Shown here: positions 8,523 to 17,041 of the stretch, piece after piece
Layout: each line of letters starts with the position of its first letter
Numbering within the stretch: position 1 is the stretch's first letter
Source: Planococcus shenhongbingii
GTDB lineage: Bacteria; Bacillota; Bacilli; Bacillales_A; Planococcaceae
Reading direction: 5' to 3'
Length of the DNA: 64,000 nucleotides
NCBI RefSeq assembly: GCF_030413635.1
Contig: NZ_CP129235.1
Span: 930,001 to 994,000, forward strand
Notes under the pieces: generated by a model
The model's database searches: none
Told to the model about the DNA's origin: nothing
Seen by the model: the letters and a program-made list of their open reading frames with translations, nothing else
Position numbers and translations under genes: made by a program

Positions 8523-9512
8523 ATGGCAAATATCCAGCAGGTAGCAAAACAAGCAGGAGTGTCGGTAGCAACCGTTTCAAGAGTCTTAAATGGCCAAAAT
8601 TCGGTTTCGACGAAAACGAAAACCAAAGTAGAAGAGGCCATAAAGACATTGAATTATGAGCCAAGCATATTGGGGAGAAATCTCCGGAATTCTGAAAGCC
8701 GGATCTTGCTGGTTTTAATCCCAAATCTATCGAACCCTTTTTACTTGGAAATTATTAAAGGCATTGAAAACATGGCGCTTAGCCAAGGTTATAACATTTT
8801 ACTGTGTGAAACGGATTCAAATCCGGAAAAAGAAAATATTTACTTTGATCTCGTTCGTAAGAAAATGGCAGATGGCATTATTTCGATGGATCCTGCTGTC
8901 AATGTCGAGACATTAAAACAATTGGCAGAAACTTATCCAATCATTCAATGCAGCGAATATGGAGGTGGTATTGGAATTCCTTATGTAACCATCAATAGCG
9001 AAGAAGCTTCTTATCGGGCAGTAAAGCATTTGATTCAGATAGGTCATCAGAAAATCGCTCTCATAAATTCAGATGAAAAGTTCCTGTACGCAAGAGAGCG
9101 GAAAATGGGATACCAGCGGGCTTTGCAGGAAAACACCATTTCCTTGAACAAAGATTATATGATTTATACCTCAGAACTAAGCTTTGAACATGGACAGCAA
9201 GCCATGAGGAAGATATTAGCGCTGGCGGATCGGCCGACTGCTGTTTTTGCGGTATCCGATATGCTTGCAATCGGAGCGTTAAAAGAGATAAATGCTTCAA
9301 GTTTGCATGTGCCGAATGATATTGCGGTAGTCGGCTTTGACAAGATTGATTTTTCAAATATGACAAATCCAACATTGACAACTGTCGCTCAGCCAATGTA
9401 TAAAATGGGCACAATTGCAGCAGATATGTTGATCGGCAAGATTAAAGGAGAAAAAGTGGACAATATTATATTGGAGCATGAATTGGTCATACGTGGATCG
9501 ACATCGGGATAA
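8523..9512 (+). CDS. LacI-family transcriptional repressor
   Basis: A 329-residue LacI/GalR regulator. Residues 2-50 form the helix-turn-helix and hinge (NIQQVAKQAGVSVATVSRVLNG, then a YEPSILGRNL hinge helix), followed by a periplasmic-binding-protein-like sugar sensor domain ending in LTTVAQPMYKMG. ATG 8523 is preferred because AGGA lies 8 bases upstream and the HTH begins at once; the in-frame ATG at 8493 has no ribosome site. It is divergent from the isomerase gene and just upstream of the Rbs-type transporter, so it likely controls both in response to a sugar or sugar derivative. Confidence 0.88.
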   Translation: MANIQQVAKQAGVSVATVSRVLNGQNSVSTKTKTKVEEAIKTLNYEPSILGRNLRNSESRILLVLIPNLSNPFYLEIIKGIENMALSQGYNILLCETDSNPEKENIYFDLVRKKMADGIISMDPAVNVETLKQLAETYPIIQCSEYGGGIGIPYVTINSEEASYRAVKHLIQIGHQKIALINSDEKFLYARERKMGYQRALQENTISLNKDYMIYTSELSFEHGQQAMRKILALADRPTAVFAVSDMLAIGALKEINASSLHVPNDIAVVGFDKIDFSNMTNPTLTTVAQPMYKMGTIAADMLIGKIKGEKVDNIILEHELVIRGSTSG

Positions 9513-9578
9513 AGCAGCTAAGGCCGGCGCTCTGTTATTAATGGACCTTGATGATAGAGCGCTGGCCTTAGTTTTGGG

Positions 9579-9592
9579 TGTAAACGCTTACA
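9579..9592 (+). promoter_or_regulatory. CcpA cre box
   Basis: TGTAAACGCTTACA fits the Bacillus cre consensus TGWAANCGNTNWCA at every position. It lies 43 bases before the start of the binding-protein gene. Carbon catabolite repression of the transporter operon is the likely role; a LacI-family paralogue could bind the same type of site. Confidence 0.7.
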
Positions 9593-9634
9593 TTCGAAGG
9601 AAAGCTGTTTTAAAAAAACAAAGGGGTGAATTGA

Positions 9635-10603
9635 ATGAAGAAATTGTTGATTTTATCGCTGGCTGCAGTCTTCGGCTTAGCAGGCTGCGGAGGAAATGAA
9701 GAAGCAGGTTCAGGAGGAAGCGGAGCAGAAGACGAAACGCTGATGATAGGCATATCCTTGCCTTCTGCAACGCACGGATGGATGGGAGCGTTGATTGACA
9801 GTGCGGAGAAACAAGCCCAGGCATTAAAAGAAAGTGAAGGCATAGATTATGTAATGACCAACGCGGCAGATCCGAACAAGCAGGCAAACGATGTGGATGA
9901 TTTAATCGCTCAAGACGTTGATGTGATTGTCATGCTGCCGATTGAATCGGCAGCTTTAACGCCAGTCGGACAAAAAGTAAAAGATGCAGGCATCCCGCTG
10001 GTCATTGTTGACCGGGAACTTGAAAATGACGCGGCGACAGTAGTAGTAAAAGGCGACAATGAAGGAATCGGCGTCAATGCAGGCAAGTATTTCATAGAAC
10101 AATTGAATGGCCAAGGAAAAATCGTCGAAATTACTGGACCTCCAAGTTCAGTCACTGAGCAGCGTGGATCTGGTTTCCAAGAAGCAGTGGCAAGCCAGGA
10201 AGGAATGGAAATCATCGCTTCACAAAGCGGCGACTTCTCGACTGAAAAATCATTGGAAGTGATGCAGAATATTTTACAGGCTAATCCACAGATTGACGCA
10301 GTTTTCACACAAGATGACGGAATGGCATTAGGTGTATTACAGGCGATCAAAGAAGCAGGGCGCACTGATATCAAGTTTGTAACAGGTGCAGGCGGTGCAA
10401 AAGAAGTATTTGAAGATATGAAAAATGATGGTTTGATGAAAGCGACATTCCTGTATTCCCCGAAAATGGTTGAAGATGCTGTGAAAATTGCTGCAGATAT
10501 AGCTCAAGGCGAGGAACCAGCTGAAAAAATGGTTGTTAAAGAAGCAACACAAGTAACAAAAGAAAACGTCGATGAATATTACGATCCGGAATCTAAATTC
10601 TAA
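9635..10603 (+). CDS. Sugar ABC transporter substrate-binding lipoprotein (RbsB-like)
   Basis: A 322-residue periplasmic-binding-protein type 1 lipoprotein with lipobox LAGC, acylated at Cys18, followed by a short Gly/Ser/Glu-rich linker and the ribose-binding-protein fold. It starts 'IGISLPSATHGWMGAL' and contains a conserved 'TQDDGMALGVLQAI' segment. The ribosome site is AAGGGGTGA. It is the first gene of a CUT2-type transporter operon (binding protein, double ATPase, permease, then oxidoreductase). Ligand is a monosaccharide, inositol or similar small polyol; the exact one is not deducible. Confidence 0.85.
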   Translation: MKKLLILSLAAVFGLAGCGGNEEAGSGGSGAEDETLMIGISLPSATHGWMGALIDSAEKQAQALKESEGIDYVMTNAADPNKQANDVDDLIAQDVDVIVMLPIESAALTPVGQKVKDAGIPLVIVDRELENDAATVVVKGDNEGIGVNAGKYFIEQLNGQGKIVEITGPPSSVTEQRGSGFQEAVASQEGMEIIASQSGDFSTEKSLEVMQNILQANPQIDAVFTQDDGMALGVLQAIKEAGRTDIKFVTGAGGAKEVFEDMKNDGLMKATFLYSPKMVEDAVKIAADIAQGEEPAEKMVVKEATQVTKENVDEYYDPESKF

Positions 10604-10613
10604 AGGAATCTAT

Positions 10614-10642
10614 GGAAATACAATGCTGGCCGTTGTATTTCC
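10614..10642 (+). terminator. Hairpin between binding-protein and ATPase genes
   Basis: A perfect 10-bp stem (ggaaatacaa / ttgtatttcc), 9-base loop, followed by TCTTTTCC. Probably a leaky terminator or mRNA-stabilising element that sets binding protein above ATPase and permease. Confidence 0.6.
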
Positions 10643-10669
10643 TCTTTTCCTATATAAGGAGTCTAAGCC

Positions 10670-12184
10670 ATGGCTACACACCCTTTTCTGCTTATGAAGA
10701 ATATCGAAAAGTCGTTTAATGGGGTACCTGTCTTAAAAGGTGTAACACTGCAAGTCGAAAAAGGGGAAATACATGCATTGCTGGGAGAGAACGGCGCCGG
10801 TAAGTCGACTTTGATGAACATTTTAGGCGGGGTCCATCAACCAGATAATGGTTCACTTTTCATAGACGGACAAGAAGTTAATATGCTGAATCCACGGGTT
10901 TCTCAAGAGCAGGGCATCAGTTTTATACACCAGGAACTGAATATGGTTTCTGATCTTCGGGTTTATGAAAACATGTTTTTAGGATCTGAACTTCGAAATA
11001 AAGTCGGATTTCTAAAAGTGGAAGAAATGTGCGAGAAAACGCATGACATAATGACAAAGCTTGGCGTAGATGTCGATCCAAAGGAATATGTCCGGAATCT
11101 GGCTACTTCATACAAACAATTGATAGAGATATCGAAGGCATTGCTGCATAATTCCAGATTGATCATTATGGATGAACCTACGACATCATTAGCTGAACAT
11201 GAAGTGAACCGCCTGTTTGAGTTAATGAAGAATCTAAAACAATCAGGGGTTTCGATTATCTATATTTCCCATAAGCTAAAAGAAATCAAAGAAGTGTGTG
11301 ACCGTTTTACAGTCTTACGGGATGGTGAGCGGGTTAAAAGCGGCAGCGTTGAAGAAGAAGATATTGAAACGATTACGAAACTAATGGTCGGCAAATCAAT
11401 TTCACAAGACCGTTTTATACATGAGCATCAATTTGGTCCCGTATCTTTGGAAGTGGTCAATTTAACAAGTCCTGGATTGTTCAGGAACATCAATTTTACC
11501 GTTAAGCAAGGAGAAGTTCTTGGCTTTACAGGCCTTAGCGGTGATGGCAGAACAGAACTTTTTGAAAGCTTGTTTGGCTACCGGAAAAAATACACGGGTG
11601 AGGTGCGAGTCCATGGCCGTATTGTAAAAATAGATCATCCAAGAAAAGCGGTCAAAGCCGGGATAGGGCTTGTGCCGAAAGACCGCAAAGAAAACGCCAT
11701 TATCAAAGATTTGAGCGTCATTCACAATATGAGTTTGTCTTCAATGGGGAATTTTGAGAAAAGCGGATTCATACGGGAGCAGACGGAAAAAGCGAAGTTT
11801 CAGAAGTACAAGGAAATGCTGAATATCAAAGTTCATAACCCCCGGATTACCATCGACAAATTAAGTGGAGGAAACCAGCAAAAGGTCATTATCGCCAAAT
11901 GGCTTGAAGTTGGTGCAGACATTTTGATTTTTGATAATCCGACACAAGGAATTGACGTCGGAGCAAAGCAGGAAATTTATCATGAAATCACCGCATTAGC
12001 CAAAATGGGGAAAACGGTCATTATCTTATCGTCTGAAGCGCCGGAAGTACTGAGGATTTGCCATAATATCAACGTGATGTACCAAGGTGAAATAACAGCA
12101 AGATTTACTGGTGAAGAAGCAACAGAAGAAGAAATCATGAATTATGCCACTGGCTCGAAAAGGGAGGCTGCAAAAATTGGCTAA
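10670..12184 (+). CDS. Sugar ABC transporter ATP-binding protein (RbsA/MglA-like, two ATPase domains)
   Basis: A 504-residue cytoplasmic tandem ATPase. Domain 1 has Walker A GENGAGKST near residue 40, a Q-loop 'FIHQELN' and Walker B 'LIIMDEPT'. Domain 2 has the degenerate Walker A typical of the family, GLSGDGRTE, then LSGGNQQKVIIAKWL and 'ILIFDNPTQGIDVGAK'. That arrangement and length are diagnostic of CUT2 monosaccharide importers. Its end overlaps the permease start by 8 bases. Confidence 0.9.
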   Translation: MATHPFLLMKNIEKSFNGVPVLKGVTLQVEKGEIHALLGENGAGKSTLMNILGGVHQPDNGSLFIDGQEVNMLNPRVSQEQGISFIHQELNMVSDLRVYENMFLGSELRNKVGFLKVEEMCEKTHDIMTKLGVDVDPKEYVRNLATSYKQLIEISKALLHNSRLIIMDEPTTSLAEHEVNRLFELMKNLKQSGVSIIYISHKLKEIKEVCDRFTVLRDGERVKSGSVEEEDIETITKLMVGKSISQDRFIHEHQFGPVSLEVVNLTSPGLFRNINFTVKQGEVLGFTGLSGDGRTELFESLFGYRKKYTGEVRVHGRIVKIDHPRKAVKAGIGLVPKDRKENAIIKDLSVIHNMSLSSMGNFEKSGFIREQTEKAKFQKYKEMLNIKVHNPRITIDKLSGGNQQKVIIAKWLEVGADILIFDNPTQGIDVGAKQEIYHEITALAKMGKTVIILSSEAPEVLRICHNINVMYQGEITARFTGEEATEEEIMNYATGSKREAAKIG

Positions 12185-13151
12185 TATCAATGTGAAAGAA
12201 TACAAGCCTCAAAAGTCAACTGCGAAAAGCCGGCTTTCCTGGCTTTGGTCGGAATATAGTGTCATCATCGCCTTTGTTGTCATTTTCATCGCCTCATCTA
12301 TTATGAACCCCAGATTTCTGGACATGAACAACCAGTTGAATATTTTGATGCAAGTTTCGATTATCGGGATTATAGCGATGGGGATGACCGTTGTTATGTT
12401 GTCCGGCGGCATTGACTTGTCAGTCGGCTCTGTCCTGGCTTTAGCTGGAGTCATATCTGTTCTGGCGTTGAATGCTTCGGGCAGCGTTTTAGTGGGCGTC
12501 TTCACTGCATTGCTGGTCGGCTCATTTGCGGGATTTCTGAATGGCTTGATGGTGGCAAAAGGCAGGATTGCCTCATTCATTGCGACGCTTGGAATGATGG
12601 CAGGTGCACGTTCCATTGCGCTCTATATTGCGGACGGGGGCAGCGTATCGGGGGAAGTTACGGGATTTACCGCCATTGCCAATAGTGACTTATGGATATT
12701 TGATGTTCCTGTCATCATTTTCATTGTGATGACGGCAATTGTCTATCTCTTGATGCATAAAACCCGTTTCGGCCGTTATGTCTATGCGCTTGGCAGCAAT
12801 GAAAAAGCGGCTTTGCTGTCAGCGATCCGTGTAGACCGCATTAAAATTGGTGTATATACCTTAATTGGAACATTGGTTGGCGTGGCGGCTGTGATTGAGA
12901 CATCCCGTTTGAATTCGATTTCTTCTTCCAGCTCTGGTGCGCAATACGAATTGGATGCCATCGCAGCTGTCATTATCGGCGGGACCCGGATGACAGGCGG
13001 CCGCGGCAAAATAATCGGCACGCTTTTTGGCGTTCTAATTTTGGGCATTTTGAATAATATGATGAATCTTATGAACGTTTCACCGCATTTGCAAGGCTTT
13101 GTAAAAGGGTTGATCATCATTATTGCGGTAGTATTCCAAAAAAGAGAGTAG
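12177..13151 (+). CDS. Sugar ABC transporter permease (RbsC-like)
   Basis: A 324-residue CUT2 permease with 8-10 hydrophobic segments and the conserved 'LSGGIDLSVGSVLALAG' motif near residues 75-95 and 'AAVIIGGTRMTGGRG' near 265. TTG 12177 is the preferred start: AGGGAGG lies 9 bases upstream and the 8-base overlap with the ATPase gene implies coupling. An ATG at 12144 would create a 41-base overlap without a ribosome site. Confidence 0.88.
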   Translation: MANINVKEYKPQKSTAKSRLSWLWSEYSVIIAFVVIFIASSIMNPRFLDMNNQLNILMQVSIIGIIAMGMTVVMLSGGIDLSVGSVLALAGVISVLALNASGSVLVGVFTALLVGSFAGFLNGLMVAKGRIASFIATLGMMAGARSIALYIADGGSVSGEVTGFTAIANSDLWIFDVPVIIFIVMTAIVYLLMHKTRFGRYVYALGSNEKAALLSAIRVDRIKIGVYTLIGTLVGVAAVIETSRLNSISSSSSGAQYELDAIAAVIIGGTRMTGGRGKIIGTLFGVLILGILNNMMNLMNVSPHLQGFVKGLIIIIAVVFQKRE

Positions 13152-13162
13152 GGGGCCAAAAA

Positions 13163-14221
13163 ATGGGATATCGAGTAGGCATCATCGGGTGCGGTTCCAT
13201 TACCAAACTGCGCCATGCACCAGAATATACCGCGAATCCGTACGTAGATGAAATTGTTTTCTATGACCGCAATCTGGACCGTTCGGAAGCTTTAGCGGCG
13301 TTATTCGGTGGGAAAGTTGCAAAAACAGTTGAAGAATTACTGGAGGATCCGACTATCGAGATTATCAGTGATTGTTCATCAAATGAACACCATCACATTT
13401 TTTCGTCCAAAGCATTACTGAGCGGCAAGCATGTGCTATGCGAAAAGCCCATATCGCTGACAATCGAACATGCCAAAGAAATCCTCAACGCCGAAAAAGC
13501 ATCAGGAAAGAAATTGATGATCGACCACAACCAGCGTTTTACGCGTGCCCATCAAAAAGCTCAGGAAATCGTTGCAAGTGGAGAACTGGGGAAAGTGCTG
13601 ACTTTTCGGACGACGTTCGGGCATTCGGGTCCTGAACAATGGGGGTATAACAAAACCAATTCTACCTGGTTTTTTAAAAAAGAACGCTCCGGCCTGGGGG
13701 TGGCAGGGGATTTGGGAATCCATAAAGTGGATGTGCTGCAATACCTGCTGGATGACGAAATTGAACAAGTCAGCGCATTTCAAGGAGCACTGGATAAAGT
13801 CAATGAACACGGTGAACCGATTGAAGTATGCGATAACGTTGTCTGCAGTTTGAAAACGAAAAAAGGGCGATTAGGAACAGCTTCTTTTTCCTGGACCCAT
13901 TACGGGCAAGAAGACAATAGCACTGTCCTGTATTGTGAAAAAGGTATTTTGAAAATATACAATAGCGATCAATACCAGTTGGAAGTGCTGACAAAAGACG
14001 GCGAGAAAGTCAATTATGAATTAGAGAGCATCCAGACCAATGACAATCAGACAAACACGGGTATGATTGACGCCTTTATTGAAAGCATCCGCTTGGATCA
14101 ACCACCGATGGTTACAGGCCGGGAAGCCTTATCGTCATTAGCCGTAATCTTAGCCATTTTAGAAGCAGCTGAGACCCAGCGCGTGGTAACAGTTGAAACC
14201 GAGTCTCTCCAATATTTTTAA
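13163..14221 (+). CDS. Gfo/Idh/MocA-family oxidoreductase
   Basis: A 352-residue NAD(P)-dependent sugar oxidoreductase: N-terminal Rossmann fold (VGIIGCGSITKLRHAP), the family Lys in 'CEKPIS' near residue 95, and a C-terminal alpha/beta domain with 'GDLGIHKVDVLQYLL' containing the usual Asp/His pair. It follows the permease by 11 bases. It is similar in length to E. coli YcjS (the 3-keto-glucoside reductase missing from the ycj-like operon) but does not resemble it closely, so it may be a functional stand-in or may act on the ligand of the Rbs-type transporter. Confidence 0.85.
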   Translation: MGYRVGIIGCGSITKLRHAPEYTANPYVDEIVFYDRNLDRSEALAALFGGKVAKTVEELLEDPTIEIISDCSSNEHHHIFSSKALLSGKHVLCEKPISLTIEHAKEILNAEKASGKKLMIDHNQRFTRAHQKAQEIVASGELGKVLTFRTTFGHSGPEQWGYNKTNSTWFFKKERSGLGVAGDLGIHKVDVLQYLLDDEIEQVSAFQGALDKVNEHGEPIEVCDNVVCSLKTKKGRLGTASFSWTHYGQEDNSTVLYCEKGILKIYNSDQYQLEVLTKDGEKVNYELESIQTNDNQTNTGMIDAFIESIRLDQPPMVTGREALSSLAVILAILEAAETQRVVTVETESLQYF

Positions 14222-14236
14222 GGAGAGGCTTTTTTC
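14202..14236 (+). terminator. Intrinsic terminator of the transporter/oxidoreductase operon
   Basis: A 9-bp stem (agtctctcc / ggagaggct, one G-T pair) whose left arm overlaps the last codons of the oxidoreductase gene, followed by TTTTTCGTTTTTT. Confidence 0.75.
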
Positions 14237-14414
14237 GTTTTTTGTGATTCTTTCAATTAATGAAAAATAGAATTTATATATGCTGAACTAAAGAATCGTC
14301 CTTTACTATAACGCTTCGGCCGTTTTGCGGCGAGCTTGCAGAATATCCACAGCTGAAAACTATGGGGTCAATTTATATAGAAGATATGATTTGAATAAAA
14401 AGGAGGAAAATCTG

Positions 14415-14876
14415 GTGAAGTTCCGGGAGGCATCTGCACACGAGTATATAAAAATTTATGAACAAGGTTACCGGGAATGGGCAAAAGGCCGCTCGTTTGA
14501 GCAATACATAAAAGATAATAAAAAAGAGGAGGAGTATGGAAAGCGTTTTATAGTAGTGGACGGCAATGAAGAAATTATTGCTTCGCTTATTTTGTTGCAG
14601 TTCACACCTTATTTATTTGGCATCGGCTCCATTGTAGTGAACCCAGCTTTTCGCAGCCGTGGATTTGGAGAAAGAATCATAGAAGAGTGTCTGAAACAGC
14701 AACCTCATGCTGCTTTCATGCTGTACAGCGAAATTGGCATTGCTTATTACGCACGCTTCGGTTTCTGTGCCTTGCCTGCAGAGTATCAGCATACCAGTCA
14801 AGGAGTCTGTATGATACGGGCAAGTAAGGAATTATACGGCCGAGTAATAAATGAGCCGATTCCTGCTTATTTTTAA
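14415..14876 (+). CDS. GNAT-family N-acetyltransferase
   Basis: A 153-residue GCN5-related acetyltransferase. The acetyl-CoA pyrophosphate loop appears as 'VVNPAFRSRGFGERIIEECL' near residues 77-95, followed by 'YYARFGFCALP', a typical motif B region. GTG 14415 is selected because AGGAGG stands 8 bases before it; longer in-frame extensions lack a site. Single gene between two terminators. Substrate unknown. Confidence 0.75.
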   Translation: MKFREASAHEYIKIYEQGYREWAKGRSFEQYIKDNKKEEEYGKRFIVVDGNEEIIASLILLQFTPYLFGIGSIVVNPAFRSRGFGERIIEECLKQQPHAAFMLYSEIGIAYYARFGFCALPAEYQHTSQGVCMIRASKELYGRVINEPIPAYF

Positions 14877-14890
14877 AGCTGCGTAGGCAT

Positions 14891-14930
14891 AAAAGAAGAA
14901 CCGGGAAAGAGAGCTTCCGGTTCTTCTTTT
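14891..14930. terminator. Bidirectional terminator
   Basis: A 14-bp perfect stem, aaaagaagaaccgg with ccggttcttctttt, between the convergent acetyltransferase genes. It serves both strands. Confidence 0.85.
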
Positions 14931-14987
14931 GCCTTATGCACTTTCGTTTTTCTTCCTTTTGAAAGGCCCGTAAAATGAAGAGAAATC

Positions 14988-15866
14988 TTACTGATTGTGG
15001 TTACTCTTAAGCCGCCCGGTTCCGTACAATATCCAAGGAGAAGAGAGTTCAAAGTCATGGTTTTGAGGAAGAGCAGAAGCTTGAACTTTCGTAAAATCCA
15101 TCCAAATTAAAGTATCTTCTCCAACTTCCTGGCACAGCCTCCGATAAGCGGCATCAATGGTTTCCCACAAGCCCGGTTGTTCCGCCAAATCATTCCACGG
15201 ATAAATGGTATGCAAATAATGATGTTTTTTAATATCTTTTTTGACAATCAGGAATCGTGTCGCCTTTTTATTTTCAAAAAAGGACCATTTTTTCAGCTCA
15301 TCTTCTGTAAACAATTCTTTAGAAGCTGGGAAAGAATAATAGCATTCATATGGAAAAATAGCGCCAGTCTTTACATATAATTTATCGACCCATATTTTCT
15401 TTCGCTCAAGGTCTGTAATTTCATGCCAAACCGGAGCACCTTTTGCAAGCTTTGACACATCTTTTGTGGTCGCTCCGTGAATGGGAGCATAAGGCGTGAG
15501 TTCGAGCTTTTCTAAAACACGCCGCGCAGGAAGATTTTTTTCTTGTGTATTCGCTCCGACCCATTGGACTTCCGGAAGTTTGAATGCTTCATCCATGACA
15601 CGGCCAGTCAGCACGGTAGCCAAATCTTTGCCTCTATAACGGATATCACTGCGAATTCTGCCGAGCATCACATAATGTTTGGCAAATAGTGAGTAGCCGC
15701 ATATACTCGCCAGTTGATTGTCTAAAAATAAACCGAACAGGCGATTATTGTCGGAAGTGACAAGCCACTCAAAGATCCGTTTAACATAATCATCTTCTAT
15801 ACCTGTTTCCATTTCTTCTAAATAAGGCAAATCTTCAAGATTTAATACACGGATGGTTTGTTCCAT
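14988..15866 (-). CDS. GNAT-family acetyltransferase with long C-terminal extension
   Basis: A 292-residue protein. The first half is a GNAT fold (acetyl-CoA loop 'IRSDIRYRGKDLATVLTGRVM' near residues 70-90 and 'NLPARRVLEKLELTPY'); the second half (about 150-292) is not assigned and ends near an aromatic-rich segment 'FELSSPWILYGTGRL'. ATG 15866 is chosen because AAGGAG lies 8 bases upstream; a GTG 9 bases earlier is too close to it. Role unknown. Confidence 0.7.
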   Translation of the reverse strand: MEQTIRVLNLEDLPYLEEMETGIEDDYVKRIFEWLVTSDNNRLFGLFLDNQLASICGYSLFAKHYVMLGRIRSDIRYRGKDLATVLTGRVMDEAFKLPEVQWVGANTQEKNLPARRVLEKLELTPYAPIHGATTKDVSKLAKGAPVWHEITDLERKKIWVDKLYVKTGAIFPYECYYSFPASKELFTEDELKKWSFFENKKATRFLIVKKDIKKHHYLHTIYPWNDLAEQPGLWETIDAAYRRLCQEVGEDTLIWMDFTKVQASALPQNHDFELSSPWILYGTGRLKSNHNQ

Positions 15867-15970
15867 TGCCGGCACTCCTTGCTACTGTCGAATTATATGC
15901 TTTTCTTGACCATTATAACTGCGGACAAGGGAAGATTGCATTCAATTTGCTGCAACAGAAGCCGGAATGA

Positions 15971-16009
15971 AAAACCAGTAGTGGAATCAGCGATTCGACC
16001 ACTGGTTTT
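15971..16009 (-). terminator. Terminator of the secreted-protein gene
   Basis: Nested stem: outer 9 bp (aaaaccagt / actggtttt) and inner 5 bp (gaatc / gattc). On the minus strand it ends in a T run directly after the 16031-16519 gene. Confidence 0.65.
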
Positions 16010-16030
16010 ATTCAACGGACTTTAAATTTC

Positions 16031-16519
16031 TTATTTTATACTGCACGAATTTGGTGACCATTCCGTATGTGTAGATCCGCTGCTCACCCAATGGATCTGA
16101 TTCAGGATTTTATAACTTCCAGTTGGAAGGCTTTTGAATGAAGTGAAGTTCAACTTTCCGTCATTCGAAGTATTGCGCCAGCCCGGTTTAGTATCTGGGT
16201 TAAATCCATATAGTGTGACGTAGGCATAGCCTGGCCAATCTGCAAGCGATTTATACTGTTCATATTTTGATCCATTGTATCGGTAAAGGACCGGTTTCCA
16301 AAAAACCGTATCCATTTCGCGTCCTTTCCAAGCGGTTACAAAGCGGGGAGGTGCCGCCTTAACCATTTTTCCGGCACACGACATCGAACCGACCGCATGC
16401 GAAGGCCAATTGCCCTCTCCATTATGGGCTTCGGCAGGTTCTGGGGTGAAACCGATTGCTAAAAATATAGAAGCAGATGCTAGCAGTTTTGTGGCAATAG
16501 ACAGTTTTTTCTTGGCCAT
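16031..16519 (-). CDS. Secreted protein of unknown function
   Basis: A 162-residue protein with a clear Sec signal peptide: basic start MAKKK, a hydrophobic core, and an AEA cleavage site near residue 31. The mature part is rich in Trp, Tyr, Gly and Asn and looks like a small beta domain. Two Cys remain, one near the mature N-terminus (SMSCAG) and one four residues from the end, which could form a disulfide. GGAGGAA ribosome site. No family recognised. Confidence 0.65.
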   Translation of the reverse strand: MAKKKLSIATKLLASASIFLAIGFTPEPAEAHNGEGNWPSHAVGSMSCAGKMVKAAPPRFVTAWKGREMDTVFWKPVLYRYNGSKYEQYKSLADWPGYAYVTLYGFNPDTKPGWRNTSNDGKLNFTSFKSLPTGSYKILNQIHWVSSGSTHTEWSPNSCSIK

Positions 16520-16820
16520 TGGAATTCCTCCTCTAATTAGGTGCAGACAGCACTGGAATAATACAATATGATTCTATCGGTTGAACCGCATATGTGAGTT
16601 GAGAACTGAAAATGTTGTAAATAAAACATTATTGGAAAATTCAGATATTGCTTATGATATCATATTTTTATCAAGAAACCTAGGGGAACAAGAGAAATGT
16701 AATGGAAAAATTAAATGTCTGCGATTCAGAATGAGAACCATTAAAAAATATTTCTTGATACTTAGATGGAGATGTTAAATAATATGACTAATTATGATTG
16801 CAATAACGGGAGGTGAAGGA
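16520..16820. other. Intergenic region without supported gene
   Basis: AT-rich divergent spacer. It holds a promoter-like TTGATA (16755-16760) with AT-rich -10 candidates ahead of the small basic protein gene. A possible 65-codon frame inside has no ribosome site and no recognisable composition. Confidence 0.5.
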
Positions 16821-16976
16821 ATGAGTTTTAATAAGACCAGAGGAATATTATATAAAATCGATCGGCTGACAGGTGATTTTAAAGCAGTACGAAATGGAAC
16901 AATTGGAAGCCGAATCGGCAAAAGGATGATTAGGAAAATGATTAACCGGCTATTGTGGAGGTTATTTAAAATATAA
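16821..16976 (+). CDS. Small basic conserved hypothetical protein
   Basis: A 51-residue, strongly basic protein: an N-terminal 'KTRGILYKIDRLTGDFKAV' segment and a C-terminal helix rich in Arg/Lys ('GSRIGKRMIRKMINRLLWRLF'). I recall similar 45-55 residue proteins with the same RGxLY...LGD...GRI pattern in several bacterial phyla, with no known function. The start ATG 16821 sits behind GGGAGGTGAAGGA, and a strong terminator follows, which supports a real gene. Confidence 0.6.
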   Translation: MSFNKTRGILYKIDRLTGDFKAVRNGTIGSRIGKRMIRKMINRLLWRLFKI

Positions 16977-16988
16977 AACATTTTGCGA

Positions 16989-17026
16989 AAACCACTATCC
17001 AACAAACTCGTGTTGGATAGTGGTTT
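16989..17026. terminator. Bidirectional terminator
   Basis: A 16-bp perfect stem with arms ending in A3 and T6, placed between the small basic protein gene and the convergent DinB gene. Confidence 0.9.
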
Positions 17027-17041
17027 TTTGTATAAGCCTTA

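Noticed and set aside
9910..10374. 154-codon minus-strand frame inside the RbsB-like gene
   Set aside because: Antisense shadow of a clear binding protein; no start signals.
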